Below are positions 11,661 to 20,403 of a DNA stretch of 64,000 nucleotides, one piece after another. Location of the stretch: assembly GCF_003977615.1 (NCBI RefSeq), contig NZ_RYZR01000002.1, forward strand, positions 373,214 to 437,213, given 5' to 3'. Both the position numbers and the translations under genes were made by a program. The notes below the pieces were generated by a model. It was given only the letters and a program-made list of their open reading frames with translations. It had not been told where the DNA came from and did no database searches. The DNA comes from Dyella dinghuensis. GTDB lineage: Bacteria > Pseudomonadota > Gammaproteobacteria > Xanthomonadales > Rhodanobacteraceae. Position 1 is the first letter of the stretch; each line of letters begins with the position of its first letter.

Positions 11661-12362
11661 TTGACCATACGGGTTGCCGTAGCCGATGACCATCCGACCT
11701 TACTGGCCGGCATGGAGCATTTGTTGACCGGACTCAACGGTATCTCCCTTATTGGAGCGGTTACCAGCTCAACAGACTTGGTGGCCTTGCTGACCGGATC
11801 GGCCTGCGATGTTGTAGTAACGGATTTTTCGATGCCTGGCGGGCGTTATGGCGATGGTTTGTCGTTATTGCGCTTCCTCAAGCGCCGTTTTCCTGCTACG
11901 CGCCTCGTCGTGCTCACCGGTATCGAGAACGACGCAGTGATGCAAGGAATTCGTGACTTGGGTGCCGTTGGGATCGTCAGTAAATCCGACGATCTTCAAC
12001 ATCTTGAATCCGCCATTGGTACGGCTTTTGCCGGGGGCAGCTATGTCTCGCCACGGGTAGCACAAATTCTTGAGCGAGCTGTTTCTGATGCAGACACGGC
12101 CAATCCGTCGCCGCAACTGAGCAAGCGAGAAACCGAAGTGCTGCGCCTTTATGCAGAGGGATTGTCGGTATCCGAAATCGGCGCGCGCGCCGGCCGCAGC
12201 AGCAAAACCATCAGCGCACAAAAAATGGCGGCCATGAAGAAACTTGGTCTTCAGCGCGATGCAGATGTATTCAAATACGCCGTTGCACACGGCCTTGTTT
12301 CCGCGTCGCAAACATCGCGGCAAAAAGCACGTCAATCCGACGAAGATGTAAGTAACGACTGA
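11661..12362 (+). CDS. RcsB-like response regulator, paralogue of the divergent gene
   Basis: Second receiver-LuxR regulator, 233 residues. Acidic pair D9/D10, phospho-acceptor D55 in VVVTDFSMPGGRYGDG, conserved K108, and a LuxR helix-turn-helix at about 153-212 (SKTISAQKMAAMKKLG). It resembles the divergent regulator along its whole length, so the pair probably arose by duplication. The start must be TTG at 11661: the first in-frame ATG comes after the receiver's acidic pocket, and GAGG lies 8 nt upstream of the TTG. The C-terminus carries a short polar tail of about 20 residues absent from its partner. No cognate kinase is in the window. Confidence 0.88.
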   Translation: MTIRVAVADDHPTLLAGMEHLLTGLNGISLIGAVTSSTDLVALLTGSACDVVVTDFSMPGGRYGDGLSLLRFLKRRFPATRLVVLTGIENDAVMQGIRDLGAVGIVSKSDDLQHLESAIGTAFAGGSYVSPRVAQILERAVSDADTANPSPQLSKRETEVLRLYAEGLSVSEIGARAGRSSKTISAQKMAAMKKLGLQRDADVFKYAVAHGLVSASQTSRQKARQSDEDVSND

Positions 12363-12376
12363 CGTCGTGTGCGTGC

Positions 12377-12413
12377 GCATGCTGTGTGTGATCGGCGCTG
12401 TCCGATAGCATGC
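12377..12413. other. imperfect hairpin after the response regulator
   Basis: GCATGCT (12377-12383) pairs with AGCATGC (12407-12413), enclosing a second stem ATCGG/CCGAT (12391-12395 with 12402-12406); a 7-nt GTGTGTG bulge separates the two stems on one side. No T-run follows, so it could be a weak terminator, an mRNA end-protecting hairpin or a leader structure for the small ORF downstream. Confidence 0.4.
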
Positions 12414-12488
12414 CTTCAATCACGTGGATAGCCTTTGTGTACTTCAGGACCGATTCGGGGCGGCCCTCCTTGCACAGAGGCATGCATC

Positions 12489-12746
12489 GTGGACGACTCG
12501 TACGATACGGAAGTATCAACCGTACTACTCGGGTTCGGCCTGCTCGACAGGGCGCAACGTCTTGCATTTTCCGAGCAATTCAACAATTTCATGTACGGCT
12601 CGCCGCAGCGGCAACGGTCGTTGATGGAGTATTGGTCCAGCCAGTGCCGCGAATCTGAAAATCCGACGGCGCGAATGATTGCCGAATCCGCCGCCGATTA
12701 TGTCGTCAGCAAAAAAAAGCGGCGTAAAGGTAAGCGTAGCAAGTAA
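12489..12746 (+). CDS. small uncharacterised protein upstream of the adhesin
   Basis: I do not recognise this family. The preferred start is GTG at 12489, with AGAGG 8 nt upstream, giving 85 residues beginning MDDSYDTEVSTVLLGFGLL; an upstream in-frame TTG-type start at 12435 would add 18 residues without a good ribosome-binding site. The protein is acidic at the N-terminus, has a helical-looking middle, and ends in a strongly basic tail (KKKRRKGKRSK). It has no signal peptide or membrane helix. It lies between the response regulator and the trimeric autotransporter on the same strand, 280 bp before the latter. Codon use looks ordinary, which supports a real gene. Confidence 0.55.
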   Translation: MDDSYDTEVSTVLLGFGLLDRAQRLAFSEQFNNFMYGSPQRQRSLMEYWSSQCRESENPTARMIAESAADYVVSKKKRRKGKRSK

Positions 12747-12798
12747 GCGCTAAGACGCATTGCCTGTATCGACGCCCCCGGAAAGGAGCGTTTTATCT

Positions 12799-12828
12799 CA
12801 GTGGGCGCAAATTTAAGACTAGTACTAG
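12799..12828 (+). promoter_or_regulatory. candidate regulatory element CAGTGGG-N14-TAGTACTAG before the adhesin
   Basis: CAGTGGG at 12799-12805 and TAGTACTAG at 12820-12828 lie about 200 bp upstream of the adhesin start. Both words also occur between the divergent response regulators. The 280-bp space 12747-13026 holds no other gene; I see no convincing sigma-70 promoter in it, and the ribosome-binding region is CCAGGAAACC just before the ATG at 13027. Confidence 0.35.
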
Positions 12829-13026
12829 CGCAAATTAGGTCTGGTCCGATAGGTCCGAGAAGGCCTCTTTCCTAGCATTCCTGGTGTGGCCTCGCGACAT
12901 CACCGCGATGCCGGCGCATCTAACGGAATCGTCTCTTCTTCATCGAATGGAATCGTTGCGTGATCAAACGATCGGGCAACAAAAGGTGCGTCCGAATCTC
13001 ATCCAAACTCACCAGGAAACCATCGT

Positions 13027-16000
13027 ATGAACACCATCTATCGCATCGTCTGGAACGCCGCCACCGGTAAGTGGGTAGTGGCATCCGAATTGGCCAAAGG
13101 CCGCAAGAAAAAGTCGACCCGCTCGATGGCGTCATTGATTGCACTGACAGCCGCTGTCGCGGGTGTGGGCTTTACCGGTTATGCAAGCGCGCAGACCCTG
13201 GGCAACAACGTGACCCAGGGCAATGCCGGCAATGTCGTGTTGGGTGATAACGCAGCCGGTGCATCGGCTTGTACTGCCGATCCCAGCTTGCCCGCCGGCG
13301 CTTATGGCTGCAGCGTGGTCATTGGTAATACCGCTTCGGCCGCCACGGGAAATACGGTTGTCATCGGTGATCATGCATCGACGACGGCCAACGCCAGCGT
13401 CGCGATTGGTGCTTATTCAACCGCTGGCAAATATTCACAAGCCATCGGCGCGGGTGCTCAAGCAACCGGTGGTTGGGCTACAGCCATTGGTCAGAGCGCA
13501 CAGGCAACGAGTACCAACGCGACCGCGATCGGTACAAACAGTACGGCAACGGGCGATGCCGCTACGGCCATTGGCGGCGGCGCTCATGCTAGTGCGGACA
13601 AGAGCTTTGCCATGGGGTGGAGTTCCAACGCCACTGGCACCGGCTCCATGGCCTTCGGATACCAAGTCACGGCAGCTGGCGAAAATGCCATCGCCATGGG
13701 TCTCAGTTCGCAAGCCAATGCGGACAATGCCGTTGCTTTGGGCTCAGGTGCTCACGCCAACACCACCAACTCTGTCGCACTGGGTACGAATTCGGACGTG
13801 GGTACGCGTACCGGTGTCGTCTCTGTCGGCGCAGTGGGCAGCGAGCGCCAAATCATCAACGTCGCAGCCGGCACGGCCGACACCGACGCGGTGAATGTAT
13901 CGCAGATGAAAGCAAGCGGCCTGATCGACGGCAGCGGCAACGCTGTCGCTGCGGTGACCTACGATCAGAACGCCGACGGCTCGCCGAACTACAACAGCGT
14001 GACCATGGGCAACGGTCAGTCGACCGGTCCGGTGGCGATCCATAACGTGGCAGCTGGCACATTGTCTGCCACAAGTACGGATGCTGTGAACGGTTCGCAG
14101 CTGTACACGACCAATCAGCAAGTGGGTCAGAACACCTCTGACATCACCAACCTTGGCAACCGTGTAACCATCAACGAAGGCGACATCACTACGCTGCAAG
14201 GTCAGATGGCCGATGCCGTCATGTACGACGACAGCTCGCATGGCAGTGTGACGCTGGGTGGTGCTACAGCGACTGCGCCAGTGGCGTTGCACAATGTCGC
14301 TGCGGGCGAATTGTCGAGTACGAGCACGGATGCTGTGAACGGTTCGCAGTTGTACGCGACCAATCAGCAGGTGAGCCAGAACACCACGGACATCACCAAT
14401 GTGCAGAATAGCGTCGCTGCCAGCACGCGTTATTTCCAGGCCAATGGCAAGAACGATGGTACGGATGATGCGTCTGCAACGGGTCAAAACGCGGTGGCTG
14501 TGGGTGCCAGTGCGTTGGCCTCTGCTACTCAAGCTACCGCGTTGGGCGCTAACACTGTTGCAACCCAGGCGAATGCAACGGCGATCGGTGCCGGCGCTCA
14601 GGCACCTGCGCAAAACTCTACGGCGATCGGCGCCAACAGTGTGGCCGCCGTTGTCGGCGCAACGGCGATTGGTAACAGCGCTCAGGCAACGGCGCAAAAC
14701 GCGACGGCGATCGGCCCCAACAGCGTGGCCAACGTTGCCAACACCATTTCCGTAGGTAGCGCCAGCAACCAGCGTCGGATCACCAACGTCGCCGCGGGTA
14801 CCGGCGACACCGATGCGGTCAACGTGGCCCAGCTGAAGTCATCCGGCCTGATCAACAACGATGGCAATGCCGTTGCAGCGGTGACCTATGACGAGAACGC
14901 CGATGGCACGCCGAACTACGGTAGCGTCACGATGGGTGGCCCTGTCTCGACCGATGGCGGCCTGACGGGTGGCACCAAGATCACTAATGTGGCCCAGGGC
15001 AGCCTGTCCGCGACTAGTACTGATGCGGTGAACGGTTCGCAGTTGTACGCGACCAATCAGCAGGTGAGCCAGAACACCACCGACATCACCAATCTGCAAA
15101 ACGGCGTTGCCGCCAGCACGCGTTACTTCCAGGCTAATGGCAAGAACGATGGCACAGACGACGCTTCGGCAGGTGGTCAAAACTCGGTGGCTGTAGGTGC
15201 TAGTGCCTCGGCCTCTGCCGAACGCTCGGTTGCCGTGGGTCAAGGTGCCACCGCATCGCTTAGCGAAGGCCGTGTGGCCGGCGCGAATATTCCGGGATAT
15301 GCCGGTACTCCGATCACCAACACCGCGATTGGTGCGAACACGCAAGCCAGCACCGGCGGTACGGCGCTGGGTGATAGCGCGCAGGCCACGGGTTTGGCCA
15401 GTGCCGCCGTCGGTGCTTACGCCAACTCGACGGGCGACTTTGGTACGGCTGTGGGCTTCGGTGCTCAGGCAACAGGTTCATCGAGTACGGCGCTGGGTGT
15501 GAATGCACAAGCTACTGCAAACAATTCGGTTGCCTTGGGTGTCAGCTCCGTCGCCGATCGTGCCAACACGGTCTCTGTGGGGAGTGCCGGCAAGGAGCGT
15601 CAGATCACCAATGTCGCGGCGGGTACGGAAGATACCGATGCTGTGAACGTGGCGCAGCTGAAGTCGGCGGGCCTGGTCGATGACAACGGCAACACGATGG
15701 ACGCTGTGGTTTACGACCCTGGCACCAACCGTGGTCAGGTAACGCTGGGTGGTATGGGTGCAGCGGCTCCGGTGGTGCTCACCAACGTTGCGAATGGCGT
15801 TAATCAGTATGACGCGGTGAACTTCGGTCAGCTGTCCGGTTTGCAGACCGACCTGCAGAATCAGATCAACACCGTCAACGGTCAGGTGACGAATATCGAC
15901 AACCGCGTGACTACGCTGGAGAACGATGGCGGCAGCGGCGGTGGTACTCCGGATTACGTAGCGGCCAACGCCAGTGCACAGCCGTCGGCAGCCGCTAATG

Positions 16001-16767
16001 TGGGCGACACCACAGGCGTCGCGCTGGGTTACAACACGGCGGCCACGGGTGATAACGCTTCCGCAGTGGGCGACAGTGCACAAGCGACGGGCGACAACAG
16101 CACGGCGGTCGGTAGCAATGCCGTTGCCAGCAACACCGGCGGTACGGCATTGGGTTCCAGCGCTAGTGTGAATGCCAGCAACGGCGTGGCCGTGGGCAAC
16201 AATGCGACAGTGGCGTCGTCGGCCTCGAACGGCACAGCGGTCGGGTCGGGCAGCAGCGTCAACGCGGCGTCGGGCACGGCGGTGGGTCAGGGTGCTTCGG
16301 TGGCCTCCAACGCGACTAACTCGGTCGCATTGGGTGCCGGATCGGTCGCCACGCAGGCCAACAGCGTGTCGGTGGGTTCGGCGGGTAACGAGCGCACGAT
16401 CACCAACGTGGCGGCAGGCGTGAATGCAACGGACGCCGTGAATGTGTCGCAGCTGCAGTCATCACAGAACTGGGCGCAGAGCTACGTCGACCAGAAGGCC
16501 AGTCAGTTGAATAGCCGTATCACCAGCGTTGGTCGGCATGCGGATGCGGGTACGGCAGGCGCCATCGCCATGACGAACATCCCGCAGGCGTATCAGCCGA
16601 ATCAAAGCTCGGTCGGTGCTGGTGTCGGTGCGTTCAATGGTCAGGCGGCGATCGCGGTGGGTATGTCCACCATTACGCCGGGCGGCCGCTGGGTGTTGAA
16701 GGGTAGCCTCACCGGTACCACGCAGGGTGATGTGGGTGTGGGCTTCGGTGCTTCGATGGTGTGGTAA
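13027..16767 (+). CDS. trimeric autotransporter adhesin (YadA/Hia-like) with ESPR signal
   Basis: Outer-membrane adhesin of 1246 residues, expected to form a homotrimer whose C-termini build a 12-stranded barrel (type Vc secretion). The N-terminus is an extended signal peptide: ESPR motif MNTIYRIVWNAATGKWVVAS, then a hydrophobic core and probable cleavage after YASA (about residue 55). The passenger holds many YadA head repeats of the AIGxxAxAxG type (about 85-270, 480-590, 700-880 and 1010-1130), alternating with neck/stalk modules of the form STSTDAVNGSQLY and AAGTxDTDAVNVxQLK. The last 70 or so residues are the YadA anchor, ending in an aromatic residue (GFGASMVW). Repeated modules are near-identical at DNA level, so copy number may vary. 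A strong terminator follows. Confidence 0.95.
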   Translation: MNTIYRIVWNAATGKWVVASELAKGRKKKSTRSMASLIALTAAVAGVGFTGYASAQTLGNNVTQGNAGNVVLGDNAAGASACTADPSLPAGAYGCSVVIGNTASAATGNTVVIGDHASTTANASVAIGAYSTAGKYSQAIGAGAQATGGWATAIGQSAQATSTNATAIGTNSTATGDAATAIGGGAHASADKSFAMGWSSNATGTGSMAFGYQVTAAGENAIAMGLSSQANADNAVALGSGAHANTTNSVALGTNSDVGTRTGVVSVGAVGSERQIINVAAGTADTDAVNVSQMKASGLIDGSGNAVAAVTYDQNADGSPNYNSVTMGNGQSTGPVAIHNVAAGTLSATSTDAVNGSQLYTTNQQVGQNTSDITNLGNRVTINEGDITTLQGQMADAVMYDDSSHGSVTLGGATATAPVALHNVAAGELSSTSTDAVNGSQLYATNQQVSQNTTDITNVQNSVAASTRYFQANGKNDGTDDASATGQNAVAVGASALASATQATALGANTVATQANATAIGAGAQAPAQNSTAIGANSVAAVVGATAIGNSAQATAQNATAIGPNSVANVANTISVGSASNQRRITNVAAGTGDTDAVNVAQLKSSGLINNDGNAVAAVTYDENADGTPNYGSVTMGGPVSTDGGLTGGTKITNVAQGSLSATSTDAVNGSQLYATNQQVSQNTTDITNLQNGVAASTRYFQANGKNDGTDDASAGGQNSVAVGASASASAERSVAVGQGATASLSEGRVAGANIPGYAGTPITNTAIGANTQASTGGTALGDSAQATGLASAAVGAYANSTGDFGTAVGFGAQATGSSSTALGVNAQATANNSVALGVSSVADRANTVSVGSAGKERQITNVAAGTEDTDAVNVAQLKSAGLVDDNGNTMDAVVYDPGTNRGQVTLGGMGAAAPVVLTNVANGVNQYDAVNFGQLSGLQTDLQNQINTVNGQVTNIDNRVTTLENDGGSGGGTPDYVAANASAQPSAAANVGDTTGVALGYNTAATGDNASAVGDSAQATGDNSTAVGSNAVASNTGGTALGSSASVNASNGVAVGNNATVASSASNGTAVGSGSSVNAASGTAVGQGASVASNATNSVALGAGSVATQANSVSVGSAGNERTITNVAAGVNATDAVNVSQLQSSQNWAQSYVDQKASQLNSRITSVGRHADAGTAGAIAMTNIPQAYQPNQSSVGAGVGAFNGQAAIAVGMSTITPGGRWVLKGSLTGTTQGDVGVGFGASMVW

Positions 16768-16825
16768 CCGAAATCATGGGTCAGCGGTGAAGGTGCCTTT
16801 CCTGGTGAGCCTTCGCTGCATTGAC

Positions 16826-16851
16826 ACGGGCGCTTCGGCGCCCGTTTTTTT
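16826..16851 (+). terminator. rho-independent terminator of the adhesin gene
   Basis: Perfect 8-bp stem ACGGGCGC/GCGCCCGT with a TTCG tetraloop, followed directly by seven T residues. It lies 59 bp after the adhesin stop codon and just before the stop of the convergent oxidoreductase gene. Confidence 0.95.
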
Positions 16852-16856
16852 GTGCA

Positions 16857-17864
16857 CTACCAGCGTAAGAGGATCTTGCCGATGTGCGCACTGCTTTCCA
16901 TCAATGCATGCGCGCGCGGCGCTTCATGTGCAGGAAATATTTCGTGGATAACCGGGTGCAGACGTTTTTCCGCAAAGAGCGGCCAGACATGTTCGTACAG
17001 ATTCGCTGCAATGGCCGCCTTGTAAGCCACGGATCGTGGGCGCAACGTGGAACCGGTAATGCTGATTCGACGCTGCATCAACTTGTGAACATCGATGGTC
17101 GTCTTCGCGCCGCCGAGTGTGGCGATGAGTACAAGTCGACCGTTGTCGGCGAGCGCGTCCATTTCGCGCGGAATGTAATCGCCCGCGACCATGTCGAGAA
17201 TCACATCCACGCCGCAACGGTCGGTCAACGTCTTGATGCGTTCGACAAAATCTTCCGTGCGGTAATTGATGGCTTCGGCGCCGAGCGATTCGCAAGCGCG
17301 GCATTTGTCGTCGCTGCCTGCGGTGGCAAAGACACGATGGCCTAACGCATGAGCCAGCTGAATCGCGGTGACGCCAATGCCGCTGGACCCGCCTTGCACA
17401 AGCAGGCTCTCCGGCAAACCATCTTCGTTGAGCCCCAGGCGGCCGCGGTCGAAGACGTTGGTCCAGACGGTGAAGTAATTTTCAGGCAACGACGCCGCTT
17501 CGAGCGGGTTTAATCCTTCAGGAAGCGGCAAACATTGAGCGAGCGGTGCCACCGCGTATTGCGCGTAACCGCCACCTGTCAGCAACACGCAGACGAAATC
17601 GCCCGGCTTCAACCCGAACGGGTTGTAGCCACTGAAGTCGCCGTCAATCAACTCGCCACCCACCTCCAACCCGGGCAAGTCCGAAGCGCCCGGCGGCGGG
17701 TCGTACTTGCCCATGCGCTGAAATACATCAGGGCGGTTGACGCCCGATGCCGCCACCTTGATCAGTACTTCGCCGGGACCGGGTTGCGGAACAGGCCGCT
17801 GCGTAAGACGCAGCACATCCGGCCCACCGGGATGACTGATTTCGATGGCGTGCATCGTCGGCAT
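16857..17864 (-). CDS. NADPH:quinone oxidoreductase (zinc-free MDR family)
   Basis: Medium-chain dehydrogenase/reductase of the quinone oxidoreductase/zeta-crystallin (PIG3-like) group, 335 residues, expected to reduce quinones or related enones with NADPH in the cytosol. The N-terminal GroES-like domain has GEVLIKVAASGVNRPD; the Rossmann domain has GGSSGIGVTAIQLAHALGH. No structural zinc cysteine cluster is seen. ATG codons at 17864 and 17855 (MHAIEISHPGG) are both possible starts; the latter aligns better with relatives. The pirin gene ends 20 bp upstream on the same strand, so the two probably form an operon. Confidence 0.88.
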   Translation of the reverse strand: MPTMHAIEISHPGGPDVLRLTQRPVPQPGPGEVLIKVAASGVNRPDVFQRMGKYDPPPGASDLPGLEVGGELIDGDFSGYNPFGLKPGDFVCVLLTGGGYAQYAVAPLAQCLPLPEGLNPLEAASLPENYFTVWTNVFDRGRLGLNEDGLPESLLVQGGSSGIGVTAIQLAHALGHRVFATAGSDDKCRACESLGAEAINYRTEDFVERIKTLTDRCGVDVILDMVAGDYIPREMDALADNGRLVLIATLGGAKTTIDVHKLMQRRISITGSTLRPRSVAYKAAIAANLYEHVWPLFAEKRLHPVIHEIFPAHEAPRAHALMESSAHIGKILLRW

Positions 17865-17884
17865 GCATGCAACTCCTTGTGGTT

Positions 17885-18586
17885 TTATCGACTCGAATCC
17901 ACCAGCACGAGTTCGGTATCTTCAAGCGCTTTCACTTCCAGTACCGCTTCATCGCGAATTGCCGCGCCATCACGAGCATTCAGTCGGGTGCCGTTGATGT
18001 CAACCGAGCCTTTTGCGGGAACGAGATAAGCGTAACGATCTTTCGCCAGCGAATAGCTCGTCGTTTCCCCGGCCTTGAGCGTTGCGCCCAGCACGCGTGC
18101 GTCGGTGCGCAAGGGCAGGGCCTCACCGTCTTCCTTGAAGCCGCTGGCGAGTGGCACAAAGCGCCCCGAGCGCTCGCCAGCCGGAAACGGTTTGGTGCCC
18201 CACGATGGCGGCAAACCACGACCATCCGGAATGATCCAGATCTGAAAGATGCGCGTGTCACCGGGCTCCAGGTTGTACTCGGCGTGGGTGATGCCGCTGC
18301 CTGCGCTCATCACCTGCACATCGCCCGCGACCGTGCGGCCTTCATTGCCGAGGCTGTCGCGATGCGTGATGGCGCCTTCGCGCACATAGGTGATGATTTC
18401 CATGTCCGCATGCGGATGCGGAGGGAAACCGGTTTGCGACGCGATGATGTCGTCGTTCCACACGCGCAAAGCACCCCAGCCCATACGCTTGGGGTCGTTG
18501 TAGCTGGCGAACGAAAAATGATGCTTGGCCTTGAGCCAGCCGTGGTCGGCTCCACCAAGGCTTTCAAAGGGGCGATGTTCGATCAT
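17885..18586 (-). CDS. pirin family protein
   Basis: Bicupin protein of 233 residues, of the E. coli YhhW/YhaK type, some members of which oxidise quercetin. The metal-binding cupin motif is seen in GFPPHPHADMEIITY followed by EGAITHRDS, and the second part SAGSGITHAEYN carries a further family signature. It has no signal peptide and is expected in the cytoplasm. It is followed after 20 bp by the quinone oxidoreductase, which suggests a shared role in redox or aromatic-compound stress. The true substrate cannot be read from the sequence. Confidence 0.88.
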   Translation of the reverse strand: MIEHRPFESLGGADHGWLKAKHHFSFASYNDPKRMGWGALRVWNDDIIASQTGFPPHPHADMEIITYVREGAITHRDSLGNEGRTVAGDVQVMSAGSGITHAEYNLEPGDTRIFQIWIIPDGRGLPPSWGTKPFPAGERSGRFVPLASGFKEDGEALPLRTDARVLGATLKAGETTSYSLAKDRYAYLVPAKGSVDINGTRLNARDGAAIRDEAVLEVKALEDTELVLVDSSR

Positions 18587-18683
18587 GGGGACACCTTAGG
18601 TTTCATGGCAGATGCAGGCAAACATAAGGGCGGTCGCGACAGTGTAGAACTGTCGCCGGGGAAACAGTGTGTTGCGGCGTTCG

Positions 18684-20126
18684 TCAGCGTTGACGATGGC
18701 CGCTCATCTCATGCCCCGCATCGTGGGCGAACGCCCGATGCCAGCGGGTGGAACTGAGCGATATCAAGGTAACAATCAGGAAGGCGGCTGAAAAATTGAG
18801 CCGGCTGGGCTCGGCGTTATTCGCCAGCGCCATCGTGAATTTCAGGATCAGGGCACCGAAACACACGCCGATGGAGAGCATCAGCTGCTGCAGCGTGGAA
18901 TAGAAGCTGTTGGCGACGCTCACCCGTTCCGTGGGGACGGCTTCATAGGCCACCGTGTTGTACGCAGCGAACTGGAACGACATAAACGCGCCGCAACACA
19001 CCAACAGCCCGAACATCAGCCAGAACGGCCAGTTAGGCTGGAAGAACGCGCAGACCGCATACCCCAGGCTTGCGAGCACGCCGTTGTAAACCATGGCACG
19101 GCGATAGCCGACCCAGCGCAGAATGCGTGTGGTGAACCCGCGTGCCAGCAGCGCGCCCAACGAGGTCGCCAGAATCAGCTGGCCGCTGCGTACCGCGGAG
19201 AAACCGAAGCCGATCTGGAACAGCAACGGCAACAGGAACGGCTGCGCACCTTGCGTGATGCGCATCAGCGAACCGGAAATGACCGACAAGCGGAACGAGT
19301 CGATGCGAAGCAGCGTCAGATCCATCACCGGATTGACGCGGCGCTTGGCGTACCAGACGTATGTCATCAGCGACGCGGTGCCCAGCGATATCAAGGTCAA
19401 CGCGTGAAACAGGTTGGTGTTCTCGCCGATCAGCTCCAGTCCGAACAGCAAGCAACCAAGCCCGATACTGCACAACGCAAAGCCGGGCCAATCAAACCGC
19501 GAAGGCCGCACGGCGCATTCCACCACCGGGATGTATCGCCGAACCAGCCAGTAGCCAAGAACGCCGATCGGCACGTTGATGTAGAAGATCCAGCGCCAAT
19601 CGAGATATTCGACGATAAAACCGCCGAGCGGCGGACCGGCGAGTGTGCCGAGAATCGCGGGCATCAATGTCCATGTCATCGATGAAATCAGATGGCGGCG
19701 TTCGACGGTGCGCAGAATCACCAGGCGTCCTACTGGCGCCATCATCGCGCCACCCGTGCCCTGCAGTAGCCGCGACGCGACCATCATCGGCAGGCTGTGC
19801 GTGAGCGAGCAGAGGATCGAGCCGATGATGAAAACGACAATCGACGAATTGAATACGCGCTTGGCACCGAAGCGGTCTGCAATTGTGCCGCTGACGGGAA
19901 TGAGGATCGCCAGCGCAAGCAGGTAACTGGTCACGGCAACGCTCATCGCCGGTGCCGACACCTGAAAATCGCGTGCCATGGTGGGCAGAGCGGTGGCGAG
20001 GACGGTGCCGTCGACCTGCTCGAGAAAAATTGCACAGCCGACGATCAGGGAAATGACGCGGTAATCAGGGAACACCGGCTGCAGCATCGCCGGTGCGTCG
20101 ACCTTTTCCTCACTCAAGACGGTCAC
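18684..20126 (-). CDS. MFS exporter, DHA2 family
   Basis: Second 14-helix DHA2 exporter, 480 residues. The first helix reads GCAIFLEQVDGTVLATALP, motif A is IADRFGAKRVFN, and the antiporter motif C region is around TGGAMMAPVGRLVILR. The C-terminal end extends into a polar tail (HDAGHEMSGHRQR). It has no adjacent adaptor or regulator; 97 bp separate its stop from the pirin start on the same strand. Substrate unknown. The 217 bp between its start and the thiolase terminator holds no recognised gene. Confidence 0.86.
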   Translation of the reverse strand: MTVLSEEKVDAPAMLQPVFPDYRVISLIVGCAIFLEQVDGTVLATALPTMARDFQVSAPAMSVAVTSYLLALAILIPVSGTIADRFGAKRVFNSSIVVFIIGSILCSLTHSLPMMVASRLLQGTGGAMMAPVGRLVILRTVERRHLISSMTWTLMPAILGTLAGPPLGGFIVEYLDWRWIFYINVPIGVLGYWLVRRYIPVVECAVRPSRFDWPGFALCSIGLGCLLFGLELIGENTNLFHALTLISLGTASLMTYVWYAKRRVNPVMDLTLLRIDSFRLSVISGSLMRITQGAQPFLLPLLFQIGFGFSAVRSGQLILATSLGALLARGFTTRILRWVGYRRAMVYNGVLASLGYAVCAFFQPNWPFWLMFGLLVCCGAFMSFQFAAYNTVAYEAVPTERVSVANSFYSTLQQLMLSIGVCFGALILKFTMALANNAEPSRLNFSAAFLIVTLISLSSTRWHRAFAHDAGHEMSGHRQR

Positions 20127-20343
20127 GAATGCGTTCCTGGGGCGTGCGCAACCGTACTACACCGAGGCGCGGCGAAGTCTGGAAAGTGCACGCAAAATGC
20201 GGCGCCCGGGGTTGTGCGTCGCAGCACGTTTATTATTCGCCTGTTCGTTTTCAGCAGCAAGGGTAAGACGGCCTATCGGCAGGCGTTTTGGATCAGGGTT
20301 TATCTCGCCGACATGAAAGAGGGCGCTTTCTTGTGGACGCTTC

Positions 20344-20374
20344 AAAAAAACATGGCGCCCTTGAGGGCGCCATG
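20344..20374 (-). terminator. rho-independent terminator of the beta-oxidation operon
   Basis: Read on the minus strand: a perfect 10-bp stem CATGGCGCCC/GGGCGCCATG with a 4-nt loop (20351-20374), followed by seven T residues (A-run 20344-20350 on the plus strand). It lies 30 bp after the thiolase stop and ends the leftward operon. Confidence 0.95.
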
Positions 20375-20403
20375 TCGGGTGCTGCAGCGTTTTATGAAGA
20401 TCT

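Noticed and set aside
13440-16420. CRISPR or satellite-like repeat array
   Set aside because: The repeats are in-frame codons for adhesin head and neck modules of unequal spacing, not constant-length DNA repeats with unique spacers.
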